From Gymnogyps californianus (taxonomy: Eukaryota; Chordata; Aves; Accipitriformes; Cathartidae): a stretch of 64,000 nucleotides of DNA. The DNA is taken from contig NC_059481.1 in the NCBI RefSeq assembly GCF_018139145.2, positions 10,032,368-10,096,367 of the forward strand, given 5' to 3'. The notes under the pieces were generated by a model that was not told the origin of the DNA, made no database searches, and saw nothing but the letters and a program-made list of their open reading frames with translations. This document shows positions 38,193 through 52,700 of this stretch, in pieces. How positions within the stretch are numbered: position 1 is the first letter of the stretch; each line of letters begins with the position of its first letter. The translations under genes were made by a program, and so were the position numbers.

Positions 38193-41100
38193 ATAATATG
38201 TTATTCCAGAAACAAAGGTAAGGAATTAAAAAAGGTATTCATGTAAAGCATGCCAGAGAAAGGGTTAACTGTGTTCTGTCCTAGTACATTCTTCCATTGT
38301 TGCTAAAAGGAAATATAAATGCAAACAGTTGCAATTTCTTTATGTTAATGTCAGAGATAATAATTTTGGACCTGTTCCAAACATTGATAGCAATCTTAAC
38401 ATTGATTTCTGCAAGCTTTGCTTCAGTTCTTCAAAGAAGCTGAGGTTTTCCCCAATTTTTTTGACATTTATCATAATTCTGGAAAAAGTACATTGCACTT
38501 TATCCATTCTTGCCTTTTTCCTAAACGCTGATAATCTCAGGTTAATGGTACCATTTAACAAGTTGTCAGTGTGGTACTGTTTTCCACTGCTGTGAGTCAG
38601 ATGCAGTGATTTTAAAATCTTAAGAATCTATTTATCTACTTTTATTTGCATAAAATAAGAGGAACTAAGTTTGCTGGTATTCTTCATTCATTTTTCATTT
38701 GTAGTATTTGATCTTATGACATACATACCTAGTCCATACCCAGCCATGTGCAGAACTTCTTTGATTGGAGGAAAAATGGTGGTAATACCACTGTTCTCGT
38801 TCAATAGCGCAGTGATTGGATACAAAGAAGGTGGATAGTCCCTCCTGTAGTTGATTTGAACCCATATCTTCCTCAACAGTAATTCATTGCTTATCCTCAA
38901 GCATTCTGCAGTGAGTCATCTACAGAAATTGTTTCACTTTTCATGGAAATATCAAAATATTTGCAAGGGTAAGAGTTAGAAATGAGATCCTCACTTCCAG
39001 TTGTGTGTAGGACTGTGATCTCCTTTTAGCTACTGCACTGAAGCAGTTTCCTATGTGCCATCCTTGGATGCCTGTTTCTACTAATGCATAGGGAGCAAAA
39101 CTATCTTACCTGAAACAGCATTATAGCATACAAGTTCTTCTGGAATCATGCGCCTCAGTTTTTTGTAAAATGTGAAGAAAATTATTTACCTTTTCAGAAA
39201 ATTGTGAGGATAAATGTGTTTAAGATGTTCATGCTCAGATATTAAACTGAGGAACTGATGTATGTGATACTCCAGGAATGCCAAAAACTGGAAAAGTGAA
39301 AGGAAAGTATAAAGTACAGGCTTTATTCCTAAATACAGAATATTATTTTAACTGCCTTTTATATTTGTGAAATATTTAAATGTGAAAAATCACACTACTA
39401 AGACTAGCTTGCAATAAATTCTGGTTTGCACTTAAAAATTCCTAGTTTAAGAAATTGCTAATGATTCAAGCTTTTAAGTATATTTGAAAGCTATTAGCTA
39501 TAACCTCATCTTTTGTATGTGGTTTTGGAGCTCTTTAAACTATTCAATTAAATAAATTGGTTCTTGCAGGAAAAAAGCTTCTGCTGGTAAATACCAGAGT
39601 GAAATTAATGGTGGCAATTGAATTCCATAGGTTAGTGTAAAGAATTGTCAAAGACTTATCTAGAATATAACAATATGTTTTGTTAAAATGAGGAATCCAT
39701 TCAGTAATGGCTAATCAATGAAAGGCGGGATATAACAGCTTCTGTTCACTAGAAAAGTGTAGTGACCTGCAGCAGAGGGTTTCAAACACTTCTGTTGTCT
39801 GGATTTCAGAAATCTGTCCAGTTGCAGACAACTTTTTTATGTTAACTCTTAGGAAGTCATTCTGTCACTGTGTCTTTCTGTATAGCAAATGAATCTTCTT
39901 GCCTGCCTGCAAAGTCTTGAGGTTTTGTCAAGGAAGTGCAGATAAAGAGAAGGGTTGTTCTGTCTCTGATATTTTCTTTCATATTGTCATCTTGTTACAA
40001 CCTACTGCCTTTTTCTATTAGTCCAAATATACATTCTGACTCTGTATTTAAACAACCAAAAAATACCCAAAAGACAACCCTGACTCTGAGCGTTAGTCTA
40101 GTTGGATCATTGATTTCACAAAGATTACACAGGGTTTCAATGAAAACTTGTCCTTGGTTGCCTGATTGCTGGGGAAATAACTTTTAGGCGTGTAAAATGC
40201 ATTGATACTCTTATTTACTGTAACCACGTTAATGTAATTTTTATTGTTTGTGTTCTGGTGAAATACTACATGCCCAGAAAACTTGAACAACACCTGAGGA
40301 ATTAATTTCTGGCTTAACTTTTTACATTCAGATAAACGTACATCTGTCCTCATATCCATACATTTCCCCTACTGTGTTAGTTTCAAGTCTGGATTTGGGC
40401 TTGTGACGTATGTAATGTATTCAATCTTTGAAACTGCTTGCCTTGCTGTGGCTGGGTTCTGTACCCAACATGAATCAAGTAATCAAGCAAAATCTGGATA
40501 AAGGTGTCCAGACAAAATGTGCTGGAGTCCTAGAAATGCACATAATCAGAAAATGAAAGCTATCAGTGCAGCTCTTGGGAAATCTCTCTTCTCTTGTGGA
40601 TTGACTGCTTGTACAATCAGGAATTAAGTTGGGGAGATGTGGGGGACAACATGGACTCATAGGAGGATTTCTGATAAACAAAAGAAAAGGCTAAAGAGAA
40701 GAGGAGAATGGGATACAAAGGAACTGGAGGTAAAAAGAAAAAAGTCCAGGAAAATGGAGAAGAAAAAATTATAATAGAAGCATGGCAATGTGAACGTGTA
40801 CAAAAGGTTACCAGTTTTCCAATGGAAATCACAACCAGGAAACAGGTTGCTGATTAAAAAAATTCAGGAATAGAATTTGATCCCACTTCTGGTATGATAA
40901 AGGTTATTGAGATTAGTTGGAACTAGGAAATGAGGAAACTTTGACAATACGCATGATTTTGGATTGAAAGAAATTAAGAAAGGAGATCATTAAATGCACA
41001 AGCAGTTAATAATCCACATATCCCAGCAGCATGGGTTTTGAAGAGCATAAGAGAAAATGCTCCCTTTTTAGCACATTCAAATCACACGAAAGAAAAAAGA

Positions 41101-44100
41101 CAATTCAGTTGTCTGGAAGAAAACCAAAGACAATAAGAAGCATCTTTCATTATGACAGGTATCCTAAAGGAAAGCAAGTGAAGGGTTTGTGTTAGTTTTT
41201 ATAACCTATTTGTTAAACTCACAAATTTTACTGATTTTTTTTTTATGCAGATATTTGAAGGAACATAAGGTGATTTACCCTATGCAGGCTGTTTAAAGAT
41301 TTTATTGCTTTAGAGGAACCAATAGTACTTCCTGCTGCTTTCTCAGCCTAGTTCAATTTTTCAAGGGTATTAAGATTAAGTATCTTCAGTTTGGCATACG
41401 AAGATCTAGAGCACATCTCCAGAGCTTATGTTTCCACTGGCCAATAAGTAAGTGCAACAGGACTAACAGATTGCACTTAGTAGTGATGAAATTACGTTTG
41501 CACGAACCCACCCTAAATTCTTTTCAAGAACAACATTTCTACATTATATCAAAATTCTGTTTATAAAATGTAGTGCGAGCTGATCTGGTTAGGTCAAAGT
41601 AGAGTCATGTTCATATAAGTTGAAATCTGAATCAGGCCACCGTTGTCATGAGGTAAGCATAGGTTTTGGTAAAAATGAGTGAGAAAGATGACAGGAAGAA
41701 ATCTTTACACTTCAGGAATTCTTTTCATATATGGATCCTCCAAAATGTATAAACTGAAACATCCTTCTGAGCCTCACAGTGTCAGTGATTAAAACATGTA
41801 GTATTTCAAATGAAATTGATCAAAACTGTCCCTCTTCCTATGTAGTCTCTCTGTGCTTTGAAGTATTTCCAAACTTTAGTTTTAGAGCAACATCTGAACC
41901 AAACACTACAATCATTTTCTTGCAGTTGTTATTTTTCAACTGGTTTGACTTTTGGCTTCAGATAGCTTCTTGTCTGGCATCTCTCACATTTTTCCAGTTT
42001 AATCTTCTTCTCCTGTTGCATGTTACACCTTCCACTTGGATTCTTCCAGGCTGTTTTATTCCTTTATGTTCCAATCTTCCTCTTTTTCCCGAGAAACAAG
42101 AATGTTAAAAATTATCTGCAAAATGAAATTTCCTTTCCTGTCCACTCTGTTCTTATTAGTGCAAACATTTCAGCCAATAGGAACAGAAAGCTTTTTTAGA
42201 TGGAACTGAAGTTTTGTGCTCTTGGACAAGTTAATGCACATAACAAAGTTCATTAAACTATTTGACTTACTTCAGGCTGTTTTAAAAAATTCTCTGGCAG
42301 GACAATTTTGTGTGTGCGTGCATTAGCAATAAGCAGTGTAAGAAATGATTATATAATCAACATTTAATCACTATTAATGAGAATTAGATTAATCTGTAAT
42401 CTCATTTTAGTCTGTGAAACAGCAAACCAATTAATCTAGCATTTGTTTGATGACTGGACTTTGAGTATAAGCTGATGACAGCAGTAGCTTTCTTCTGTAC
42501 TGAATATGCATTAAAAATGAGTGTATTAGATCCTAGTTTCATATTACAAATATTTCCAGTAAAAGAATACAAATCAATGTTATATTTTAGCATCTAACCT
42601 GCGGTTTAACTATACCACTGTATCATGTCCTATATATCCAATTAAAACTGTATTTTGATCCAGTAGTCTTTAATATTAGTGGTCAAGTACTAAAGGAAGT
42701 AAGCTTAAAGACTCGTTCTAGAACTACAGCTTATTTCATTCCATGCGTCATGTATTTTACCAGAGAACTCCTTAATGTAGCAGAAATCAGATTTGGTGTG
42801 TATTTTTACACAAAATCAAATTGTACAGGCGCCATCTCAGACTCCTCCAAAACATTAGGAAGGATAGGATTCACTGGTCAAGGAGGCAGTAAGGATGACA
42901 TGTATTCTAAATTCAAATGCACAATATAGTTTGGACAATTTTGTTTTCTATGTGCTTTTTTCAGTGTTAACTGAAAGGTAAGAATCTCTAATATACCTTC
43001 TATTTAGATCTTTAAAAGTAAACGCTCTCTTTTTTCAGGCTGTTAATACAGATGTATAAAATTATCATTCACTCTTTTTTAGTCTCTACTGTTATTTAGA
43101 AGTTCATTTGGTACAGGGAAAGTACAACAAATCAAAGATTTGAAAGCTGGTTCTGAGTTGGGGCTTCAAAATAACAAGTGAAGGAACAGCAAGTACTCCA
43201 TATTTAAAGTAGTGTCCCCAGCTTTTTTGGAGCAAGCCTAGTCTGCTCTGTCTTCTACTGGTTACATCTTCTGCTTGTCACATCTTGCTTCCTTATTGTG
43301 AATGTCTCTTTGCCTAGATCGTTGTTCTTAGTCAAACACAGTGTTCAGACTTGCTAATAGCATGTAATTTGTAATCCTTATAGTTTAGTCTAGCTGGAAC
43401 CCAGCTTTTTTTTGACCAATTTAGTATAGAGAGCCATGGGTCAAATAAGCCTCCTGATGTTCCCTTAGAACTGGAAGAGATGTAAACATACCATGGAAAA
43501 TAAGTGTGTAAGTTACAATGTAATGTTTTAATTTCTTGTTTGTCATACTTTCTTTTCATCAAGCTGCATCTGTATAACGTAAGTCTTAATTTCATCCAAA
43601 AAGGCAGAGAGAACAAAACCTGTTGTTTTTCATCCTGGTTAAGTTACGTTTTGAAGTTTGTCCTTCTACTACTTTAACTCAGCAATACTCAGAACCTTTA
43701 ACTGCTCAGATTCTCTCCTGTCCATTGTCCACTCTGTTAAGTAACTCACAGGCATTAATGGTGTTTCCCTGCTTCACTCTTTATTTGTCCTTCTTCCACT
43801 CACCCAGCTTCTGTAAAACCTTGTGAATAAAACAGCAAAAAAAGAATACTTTAGTTCTAAGTTTAGTTCTAGAATTTGTTGTGCTAATAATTCTTGCAAA
43901 GCTGGAGATTTTCTATTATGGGTCTACCATGAGAAGCAGACAGAGAGAGGGAAAGTACTTCTATGTATAGTCCATTATTAGTACTGAAACTTGGCCCCAC
44001 GCTAATAGCCATAGAGCAGACCAACACAATATGGGAATACCTTGTTTATATTTATAATAACATTCCATCTGTAATTCTTCTGGGCTGTATTGATGTTCTG

Positions 44101-45704
44101 TAATCTCCAGCCTCCTGGTACTATTTTTATTAATTTCTTCCTATAAAATTTCTTTGCTGTTCAATGTTCATGTGCAATGTTACGGGTACATGAAGGTCAG
44201 GAAGGACTTAAACAGGTCCTACCCTAGAAGGGTTGGAGGGCTGGATGCCTTTCTGAGAAAGGAGTAGTTCAGAAAAGGATGGATAAAGGGGATGATCCAC
44301 AGATAGAAGAGTGTTCTTCTCCATATTATGTGATTATACTGCTGCTCTGCTTGAAAAAGGTTTGCAAGAGTTTGGCAGTATTTTTTTCTCTGGGCTCTGT
44401 TGCCTGGCTTTTGCTTATTGTGGGGAATAAAATCTTGCTGAGAGGTTTTGATTGCAGTTAGCTATGGCTTCTATGTTCTTGGGCTGTTGGGAAGCCAGAC
44501 CAATCTCTGGGGTGCAGTTAACAATTTTTCCATGCTTTGGTTAGTCTTCTCTTATGTGATCGGAATAGCATTTATTTAAATTTTTTTTAGCATATGTGAA
44601 GCAAGGTACCTCCCAATTTTTATTCTTCTATTTGTTTAATCTTTTAGAAGATACAGAATTAGTTCCTGAACCTAGTCTATAACTGTATTTGAAATGTTCC
44701 TGTCCTTGAATTTCAGAATATGACTCCCCTAACTTACATGAAAGGAAATTATAAAATTAAATCAACACAAATATTGAACTAAACAGTAGTACAATAATTA
44801 TCTGGCAGTAAGACAAGTTAAATGCTTTAACAGTATTGTTTGTTTAAAAAAAAATCCTTGCAGAAAGAGAGAAATTACTTCAAACTACTGCTAATAGTTT
44901 TCAGTAAGATGGAAATTTTCCATTATGTGTGTTGTGAAAAACACACTGAAAGGCAGAACTACTTTATACAAGTCTTCATCATTAGTATCGAAGTTGAGAG
45001 TCTAGGTAACACTCACCCAGCAGAGCAACACAACTGAACAGTGCTTGTCTGTAATGAGAGAGCAAGACATCCATCTCAGCAAACAAAAAATGGAAATAAC
45101 TCAAAAGAATCCTTTCTTGCCTATCAAGCTTATCAAGAAAATATTGAACCAGTTGGAGGTACATATATATCCATCACTATGTAGAACACACATCAACAGA
45201 ACTGTTAAATTTCAGGATGGAGAATGGGTTCATCTCTGTGTGTGCTTCTGCACCTTCACACATTTTTAGAAGTCTTAGTACATCCATTTGTATTTCATGT
45301 CTCTTACGTAATCCAGAATCTATTTTGCTTTTTATATAAAGAGAAGCTCACTGTTGTTTCAAAGCAGATAAACATTATTAACAGAAATAGTATTTCATAT
45401 TTGGATGGTACATAGAACTAATCAGCACAAGATGACTTCCAAATTCTGAAATTTAATAAGTATATTGTTCAGTATTTTCTCCTCTCATGCCTGGTTCATA
45501 TTTAGTGTTTCAGTATATGCTTTATTTTAAGGCCCAAAGTTAGATCCACCAAGTATCCTATCTTGCTTCAGCATTATATTTTTGTTCTTCAATTGTACTT
45601 ACTAATAAAAATGGCAATTCAAATGTTAATGAATACAGAAACCTTTTCAGTACACCTGAGGAAATTTTTTTTTCTCAAATTCAAAGTGTATCAGCAGAAG
45701 ATTT

Positions 45705-45713
45705 CCCCCCCCC
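45705..45713. repeat. Poly-C run
   Basis: Nine consecutive C residues; the length may be miscalled. Confidence 0.65.
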
Positions 45714-47072
45714 ACTCTTGGAAAAATTCAACTTGTGTCACACTTAAGATAACTATCACTAATTCCCAAAAGACCAGGTGCCTGTATTGTTCTCATATGA
45801 TGGATGTTAGTCACATCACCTGCTGCACTACTAGAAGATGTTTAGATAGCCTAATGAAGAGGGTGAAGTAGGAACCTGAATTCAGAAAGTATTTTCTGTA
45901 GAATATTTAATAGCTGATCTACGTATTCTTTTCTTCTCTAGCACCCTTATATCAGGATAGGTTTGGGATTTCCTTTTTTCTTTCCTTTTTTCCTTAAGCT
46001 CCAGAAGAAAATTTAAAAAGAAAGAAACAAAATATGTCTGACATAAGTGAAGCATGCCTGCTCAGTTTTATGTACCGATAATGTTCTCTTGCTAAATTTT
46101 CTGTTTCTTTTGGAAATGGAGTGCTGTCAAGGTTTTGCATCTCACCAGACTGGAGAATTTAATGCTGACAATGAACACAAATCTTTGTGTTGACTGAAAA
46201 GACAATCTATTTTTTTATTGTGATGTAAGTTAAGCAGGTACTGGTTTTAATTTGTGTTTTCAGGAAACAGTTACGTTTTGATATAAGTTAGGAAGATCTT
46301 TCAAATAGGTGTGTCCCAGATAATCTTAGCAGATTAAAGCCATCCTCAACCCACAGGAAAGAATTTGTTGTTTAATTAGTATGTGCCTCTTGGAAGGTTC
46401 AAAAGGATCCCCTTTCACTAGTGACCATTGTTATCCATGTCAAGGCATGATATATGGTATATTATATGAATTACACTGCTGGCAATAGACTATATTAAGG
46501 AATAGTCAAAAAAATCATGAGTGTAAACCTGTGCTTTTCTGTAATGAAATTTAATTATTTAGTTGCATGCATTCCTAAAACATAGGAATGTTTTAAAATA
46601 GGACTTGTATGTGGTTAAGGACTTATGTCAGTGACAAGCATGCTAGAAATAAAGCTAAAGCATCAGGAGAAGGTCTAATCTAACAGGCATAGCAAGCAGA
46701 CCTACCTCACGTGTACCAGGACAGCAAGGCATGTCACAAAAAAGAATAGACTGACAGACAAGGCAGAGAGAACCATTGTTTCCAATCTTCTCGTGATAAT
46801 CGTAGGTAGCAGCCATATTTGCAAAACAATTTCTCTAAAGTTCCATGGCTTAGTAATTTCCCTCAGCCTGGAGTAAGCTGGTTCTTGTGAAGGATCTTGA
46901 ATGGTCAGCACAATGTGTGCTGGTTTTTTTAGTTATGCTTTAATATAGCTCATAGATGTTATAAGGCAGTGTTGTTTTTCATTCTGCCTGTGCCTCTTAA
47001 AACGCGGCTTTCACCATTTGTGTTCTACTACCTAAAGAGGATTTAAGGGGCAGGGCTACTCTGGAATAATAA

Positions 47073-47117
47073 TCCCCCCTTCTCTCACTGTGCCCCCCGC
47101 TTCCCCCACCCCCCCAG
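47073..47117. repeat. C-rich pyrimidine stretch
   Basis: Blocks of 6-7 C residues are separated by short T-containing spacers in otherwise AT-rich DNA. The four main C-blocks could form an i-motif, or a G-quadruplex on the minus strand. No gene is attached to it. Confidence 0.6.
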
Positions 47118-49740
47118 GTCCCACTGAAGTTGATATTGCAGTTTGAACCTTAACTGTGTGCTGTGGATGCGTTTTTTCCTAAATTGATGAATGAATAACA
47201 TGACGAGCATAATCTACTTTATGGAGAAGCAAGATTGATAATTTTGGGATCAGTGGTCAGATATACTACAGTATATTTTCTATCTTAAACGTAGATACTT
47301 AATATTGTATTATATTTATAGATCCATTAGATAGGAATATAATGATACAAAATGAAGAATTTTCAGTATTTTTCCAGCTGTCTTTCTGTGATATTTGCAA
47401 TTATATGAGATTTTAGAGTAGAATGTGAGGGGGAGCTGTCCCTCATATACAGGATAGTGTTGCAGTGCTCGGTGCTTTTAGGAGTCAAGCAGTAAAAGCC
47501 TTGCAACAAAACAAAAACCTTTAAGAACCTTGTTTACTGAATTCTGTTGGCTAAAACTGCCAAAAATAAATTAATAGCCGTTACCACTGCACTGCTTTTT
47601 TTTGTTCACAAGAAAAATATCTTGACATATTTTTTCATTTTGTGATTGGTGCACATTTCAAGGGTGTAAATTAATCTTCAAAGGAACCTAGGGAATATCT
47701 TCCCTGGACACTTCACTTATACATCAAGTTGGCCATGTTAGCAATCTAATCACAAACCTGTAATTCAGTGGACAACAATTTCTTATTGTGAACAGCGTAG
47801 CAGCTTTTACTATCATTTAGGTCAGCCTAAGATTGCTGATGCACCATATGTTTCAGGCCATGGATGATGGATAGTATCCTCTGGTGCCCATCCCTAAGTG
47901 ATTGGAAAGATTGAAGACACACAGTTCACTTAAGCTTGCTTACTATTAGATCAAGTAATCAGTGTGATAGGCAAACCTGTGCTCTTTATGTCACACTGCC
48001 CAACTTTCTGCAGGGACATTGTGTCAAAAAAAAAATCTAAGAACATTTCCAAATGACAGGCCAGTTACTAGAACAACCATTTAACAACTGGATTCATCTA
48101 AAAAGCTTAATAACATGGAAAAGTCAATACAGGTTTTTAAAACACCTTTATTTATATGAACCAGACATGGTGTTTTGTTTTTAAAGGGTTTTTATTCCAA
48201 GATTGAATTTATGCAACAGAAAGATGTAATAATGCAATCCTTCTCATAGTTCAGCCTTTAGGATGTCAAAACATAGTGTTCCCAATATTAATCAGAGAGA
48301 AATGCTACTTTGAAATAATTTTAAATGCTTTAGAAGGTTGTTTAAATTTTTGTGGTTAGAAACACACAGCATCAGTTTAAAGTTTAAGGCAGAAATCTCT
48401 TTTATTTCCCAATGCCTGTCTCTACTGATAGCAGTCAATGTTATATTCATTTTCCGCAACTCCATTGGACCAGTATCTAACCCAGGCAATTGAGAGCATC
48501 TTCGTGTTTATCAGGTTGTACTGTGGTGAGGAGTCTTTTATATGATACAGGAGGAAAATCCTACATAATACTCTAAATCTCATTTAGCATAAAAACCCTG
48601 CAAGACTTGCAGTGTGTATACTGTCAGTCAGAATAAATCCAACCAAATAATATCAAGTGAGGTGTTTAAAATGTTATAATTTAAAACTACTACTAGTCTA
48701 TGTTATTGAATAAATGGGTATTTTTTTTGTTGTAAAATAGCTGAGTTGAAAGCTGAGTACACAGGCCAAAGTATCTATATACCATATCAACCATGAAAAA
48801 GGAGCTAGGCAGTTCTGTGAATTCAAACTCTAAAATGGTCATATAGCCTGTCATTAATGAACATATTTTTGTGTACACATTTTCTAATTAAAAGGCATAG
48901 CTACTGCATGCACTTTGATTAAATAGCTCATAGAATTACAGAATGTTTTCATGAAGTAACAGACACTTTATTTTGAACACTAAATTCTGGCAGCTATTCT
49001 GCTGTTATTTTTTAGTTTTGTCTCAGCTTCTTTCCCTTACTCGATTAGTTACTGGTTTCACAGTTGTTATATTGACCTAGTTAGGTGACTGTGGCCTAAC
49101 AGCAAAATAAATAAATGTTTCATCTTTGAGGTGTGCAGTTAGTGAGAAGTGCTAGTGAAAATACTTTCAAAAGCATTAGAAAACTAGCCACTTCAAAGTC
49201 AGAATTTCAAGGCAGGTTTCCTCTTGTCAGTCCTTTGATAGCTGAGACACTGGATTCCATAACCAGAGACAACTTAGGCAGCAGCCTCTAAAGTAAATAT
49301 TAAACTAAGGTAATGGAAAGAAAAAGCTATTCTGAGGAAGAGTTTGGGGAGCAGTGATTAACACTGACTTTAAAACCAAGGCTGTCAAAGAGGTGGGGAG
49401 GAAATATGTTGATATTGGTAAGGCCCATCACTTAACTGCAGAGCAGAAATTGTTAGGAAGCTGAATAAGAGTTCTTTTAGACATTGCCTGAATACATGAA
49501 CCAGTCTATATTAGAACTATGCTTTTAGCAGTTGCTGACACTTTGGTTGCTTACTGAGACACCTCCTGTGGAGAGATAAGTTTACTGGGCTTTACCGTAA
49601 CCTCTTCTGATATGAGGATGCTCCCACTTAAACCCTTGCACTCACACTGGAGCGCTAGAGCTGAGAGAGTAACACAAATTGCAGTATACAAATGAGTGCA
49701 AGGATGAATGAAAGCATTTCAAATATAAAATGCACTAGAC

Positions 49741-49790
49741 TAGAATAGTTCAGTTGAAGGGACCTACAATGATCACCTAGTCCAGGCCAC
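49741..49790 (-). mobile_element. CR1 3'-end fragment, reverse orientation
   Basis: Read on the minus strand, this is GGACTAGGTGATCATTGTAG, then GTCCCTTCAACTGAACTATTCTAG. It closely matches the last ~45 bases of the CR1 at 14435-14930, including the start of the ATTCT terminal repeat. Only the extreme 3' end is recognisable. Confidence 0.8.
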
Positions 49791-52700
49791 TACTTTGGCC
49801 TTGTCAACGAGAGAGACACCTGTAATTAAGGAAAAAGAACTTTAAATGTGTGAAAACACATTTTTCTTCAAAGGAGAGTTGATGAGAGTGAATGAGAGCA
49901 ACTTCTGGAAAGTTGCTTTAGCAACCCCATGAGCCAGGTATGCAATAGGAACTTTAACTAAAATAGGGCACAATCACAGTCAAATTCATATACTCTGAAA
50001 AATTCTTTGTGGAATTTTTTGCTTTTCTAAAATCAGAAGTGTCAGTCAATGTGTAAATGTCTACAGGATAAACAGTCTTAGTCCCCACACTTTTTCTTTC
50101 TTCTTTTCAACTATTCTGACTTGGATAACAGTGAAAACATACTGGTCATCTTCATTTGAAAGTACCCTGTAGAAGTTAAAACCAGCACTTAAAACTGCAT
50201 TGAGGTATCCAGAGTGAAATTTGTGGAGAGGGAGGGCCAGAATACCTGTACACAGGGTTTAGCTGTTTAAGCAGTGAAGAAAATCTCATTAGCCTCCTAT
50301 ACTTGTGTTAATATCAGAGAATAACATGGTGCTCAAGCCCATGCATTGATCTTAAATGTTGTGGTCTATGTTTGCTTCACGTTATGACTGTTATGTGAGA
50401 ATAGTGACAAGGATGGGCTGGAGTGGGAGAACCCATGCCCTGCATGTAAGAAGTCTGGAAGTGACTGGGTCATAGCGTTTGGCTCTAAGTTGAGACTCTC
50501 AAACTAAAAAGGCAGTACAGCCTCAGCCAGTGTGAATCACAGGCAGCTGAACAAAATATCCTCAATTCCTAATATAAAGAGAAGTCACTGCTCTCACCTG
50601 AATTTAATAGTGCCCCACAAGTCAGGATTGTTTAGGTGGCTGTAAATGCTTTATATTGGTCAGGCAGTGTTGGCTCTTGCTTAAAAGGAATGTTTCCGAG
50701 ATATCACAAGCATGGAGATAAGCATTCAATTCTGTGAAATGCAGTGTACTAATTCTCAAGTTTTGCAAACATGTATTCTATGAAATCAGTAACATCATGT
50801 CAGTGAAGAATGGAACCGCACCTAAGTCGTTGGGAAGATAGAGATTACATTTTGGGAAAAGTAAATAACTTCATTTCTGAAGGAAGCAGCACAGCAGGTA
50901 GATTTTGGCTGTTTATGCACAATGGGGTTTTTTCTGTATCTTTTAAACGAGGCACTTCTCCCTGAACAATCAGCCCTATCATTGTGATAAGGAGCCTGTG
51001 ATAAAACTATTTATGTTTTTTTCAGTCACTGCAGTTAAACAGAAAGGAGGCAAAGCTTTTGACTACTGCAATCTGCTGTCCCTTTTAAAATCCTGTAAAG
51101 ATGGCAGACACTTATGTTAAACACAGTGGATTGTTGGTAAAGTTAACCGTGTGCATCCAAAAGTGGTAGAATATGGACTAAGGTGCAACCTCAATCTGTG
51201 CTGTAATAAAGTAGCTGTTCATCTGTGGTCAGAGATCGTCATGAAAGACCTTGAGTTCCTTCACTTTATTTTGCAGAAAGGCCATCAGACAGCTTTGCAT
51301 CATCTAACTCTATCAATCAAAGACCTCAACCACTGCTTTCTGCTGAAAGCTTTCCTGTTTGGCTCTGTTTCTCACAGACAGCTCAATAACTTGTCTGTGG
51401 AGCTGTGATAAATGTACCATGTGCTTCTAAACTGTCTCTTTAACGCTGAACTGAATTTCAACTTGTAATGCTTGTGACTAATTGTTTTCATCAGAAACAT
51501 TTTATTTATTTCCAGTTATTATTCCATAGTCCCTGATTATCTCTCTTTTTTCATTTATTCTCTGGCAGTGGTAACATTTGAAGGCTGCCCTGTGTACAAT
51601 CTAGAAAACTAGATTTTACTCAGTGAATAAGCTGTATAGTATAAAGAATAAAATTAAAGTGAACCTGTATGAACAAGAACTATAAATTTCTGATACTTTT
51701 TTTAGCAAAGTACATATTAAGCCCATTTTTAAATTTAAATTTTCTTGCCTCTGATTTGTGAGCCAGTCCTAAGTGAAACATTCTTGTGGTTTTTTCAGTA
51801 TATATAAAATAGGGCTGGTATCACAAAGCCTGATGCTATTTGGGCGCAATTGTCTGTTTTTGCTGAGGAGGCCCAAAATAGAGCTATTACGGCAAATGAA
51901 TAACTTCTCGCTCTGAAAGAAGGTGGTTCTTTCAGATCAGGTTGTAGGTCAATGGCAGGGCAGGGTGAGGAAACTCATATTGCAGCTGTCTGCAAATGAG
52001 TTTCACTCCTGATACGATATAAAAAGGACTTCAAGGTTGGTAAAGGTTAAAAATTGGATATGGGGACAAATATGTAAAATATGAGGAGGCAGAAGAGTTT
52101 TCATAGTTGGACACAAACTCCACAGGCAATTGCATAACTCATACATTTTTAGCACTTATAACTTATGGTCTTACAAAATCCAAAGGAGAAGACTGAAATT
52201 AAGTGCAGTTTAATGATTGAGAAAGTATGATGATTTTTGACAGAAAAGCATGTAAAATGTGTTGTAGTAAATTAAGGTCCTAATAAGGAATACAAGTAAA
52301 AGCCTTATGTTTTGGGTTGTTAGACATCTTGGAGCTTATGTGCAGAGCAACTGTTCCTTTGAAATAAAAAATAAACATACTGCAATCATCACTGTGATAA
52401 TGTGCAAGTTCTACTTAGAAAATGCTCAGGTGACTAGTTTGTGCAACTGGCAAAACCGTAGTATGCATTCAGTATCAAAGTAAAACATAATCTGTTCGGG
52501 GAAAAATGGCATATGAAATGACTTCTTAATAGAAAATAAAAGCCACAGATGGCAGAATCTGTTTTGGGATATGAGAATGTGGCTCCTATCAAGCATAATT
52601 GTGCTAAAAACTGGCAACCAGGACTTCAATTTGGCCCAAAGTTAGATAAAACACACCAAAATGAAGAACTAGTTTTCTACTTTTCTCAGTAGTGATTTTA

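Larger units (their letters stand above)
35754..49740. other. Gene-poor DNA 3' of recognised WDR72 exons
   Basis: No gene is convincingly seen here. The stretch is either a large terminal WDR72 intron or 3' flank. Possible terminal-exon acceptors at 36161, 37710 and about 44230 are discussed in the findings. An AATAAA at 35996-36001 could serve as a polyadenylation signal if the gene ends at the stop at 35751. An A/C-rich tract lies at 38135-38192, a C-run at 45705-45713 and a C-rich stretch at 47073-47117. A homeobox-site-rich patch lies at about 42260-42450. The many open frames of 60-109 codons, on both strands, lack recognisable domains. Confidence 0.65.

Noticed and set aside
41779..42108. 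109-codon open frame rich in F, L and S
   Set aside because: It is pyrimidine-rich DNA giving a pseudo-hydrophobic peptide; there is no splice or promoter context.
48925..48945. Possible CR1 terminal repeat (TCATAGAATTACAGAATG)
   Set aside because: Only the short terminal motif is present; the expected GGGACCTT-type body does not follow, so a chance match is as likely.
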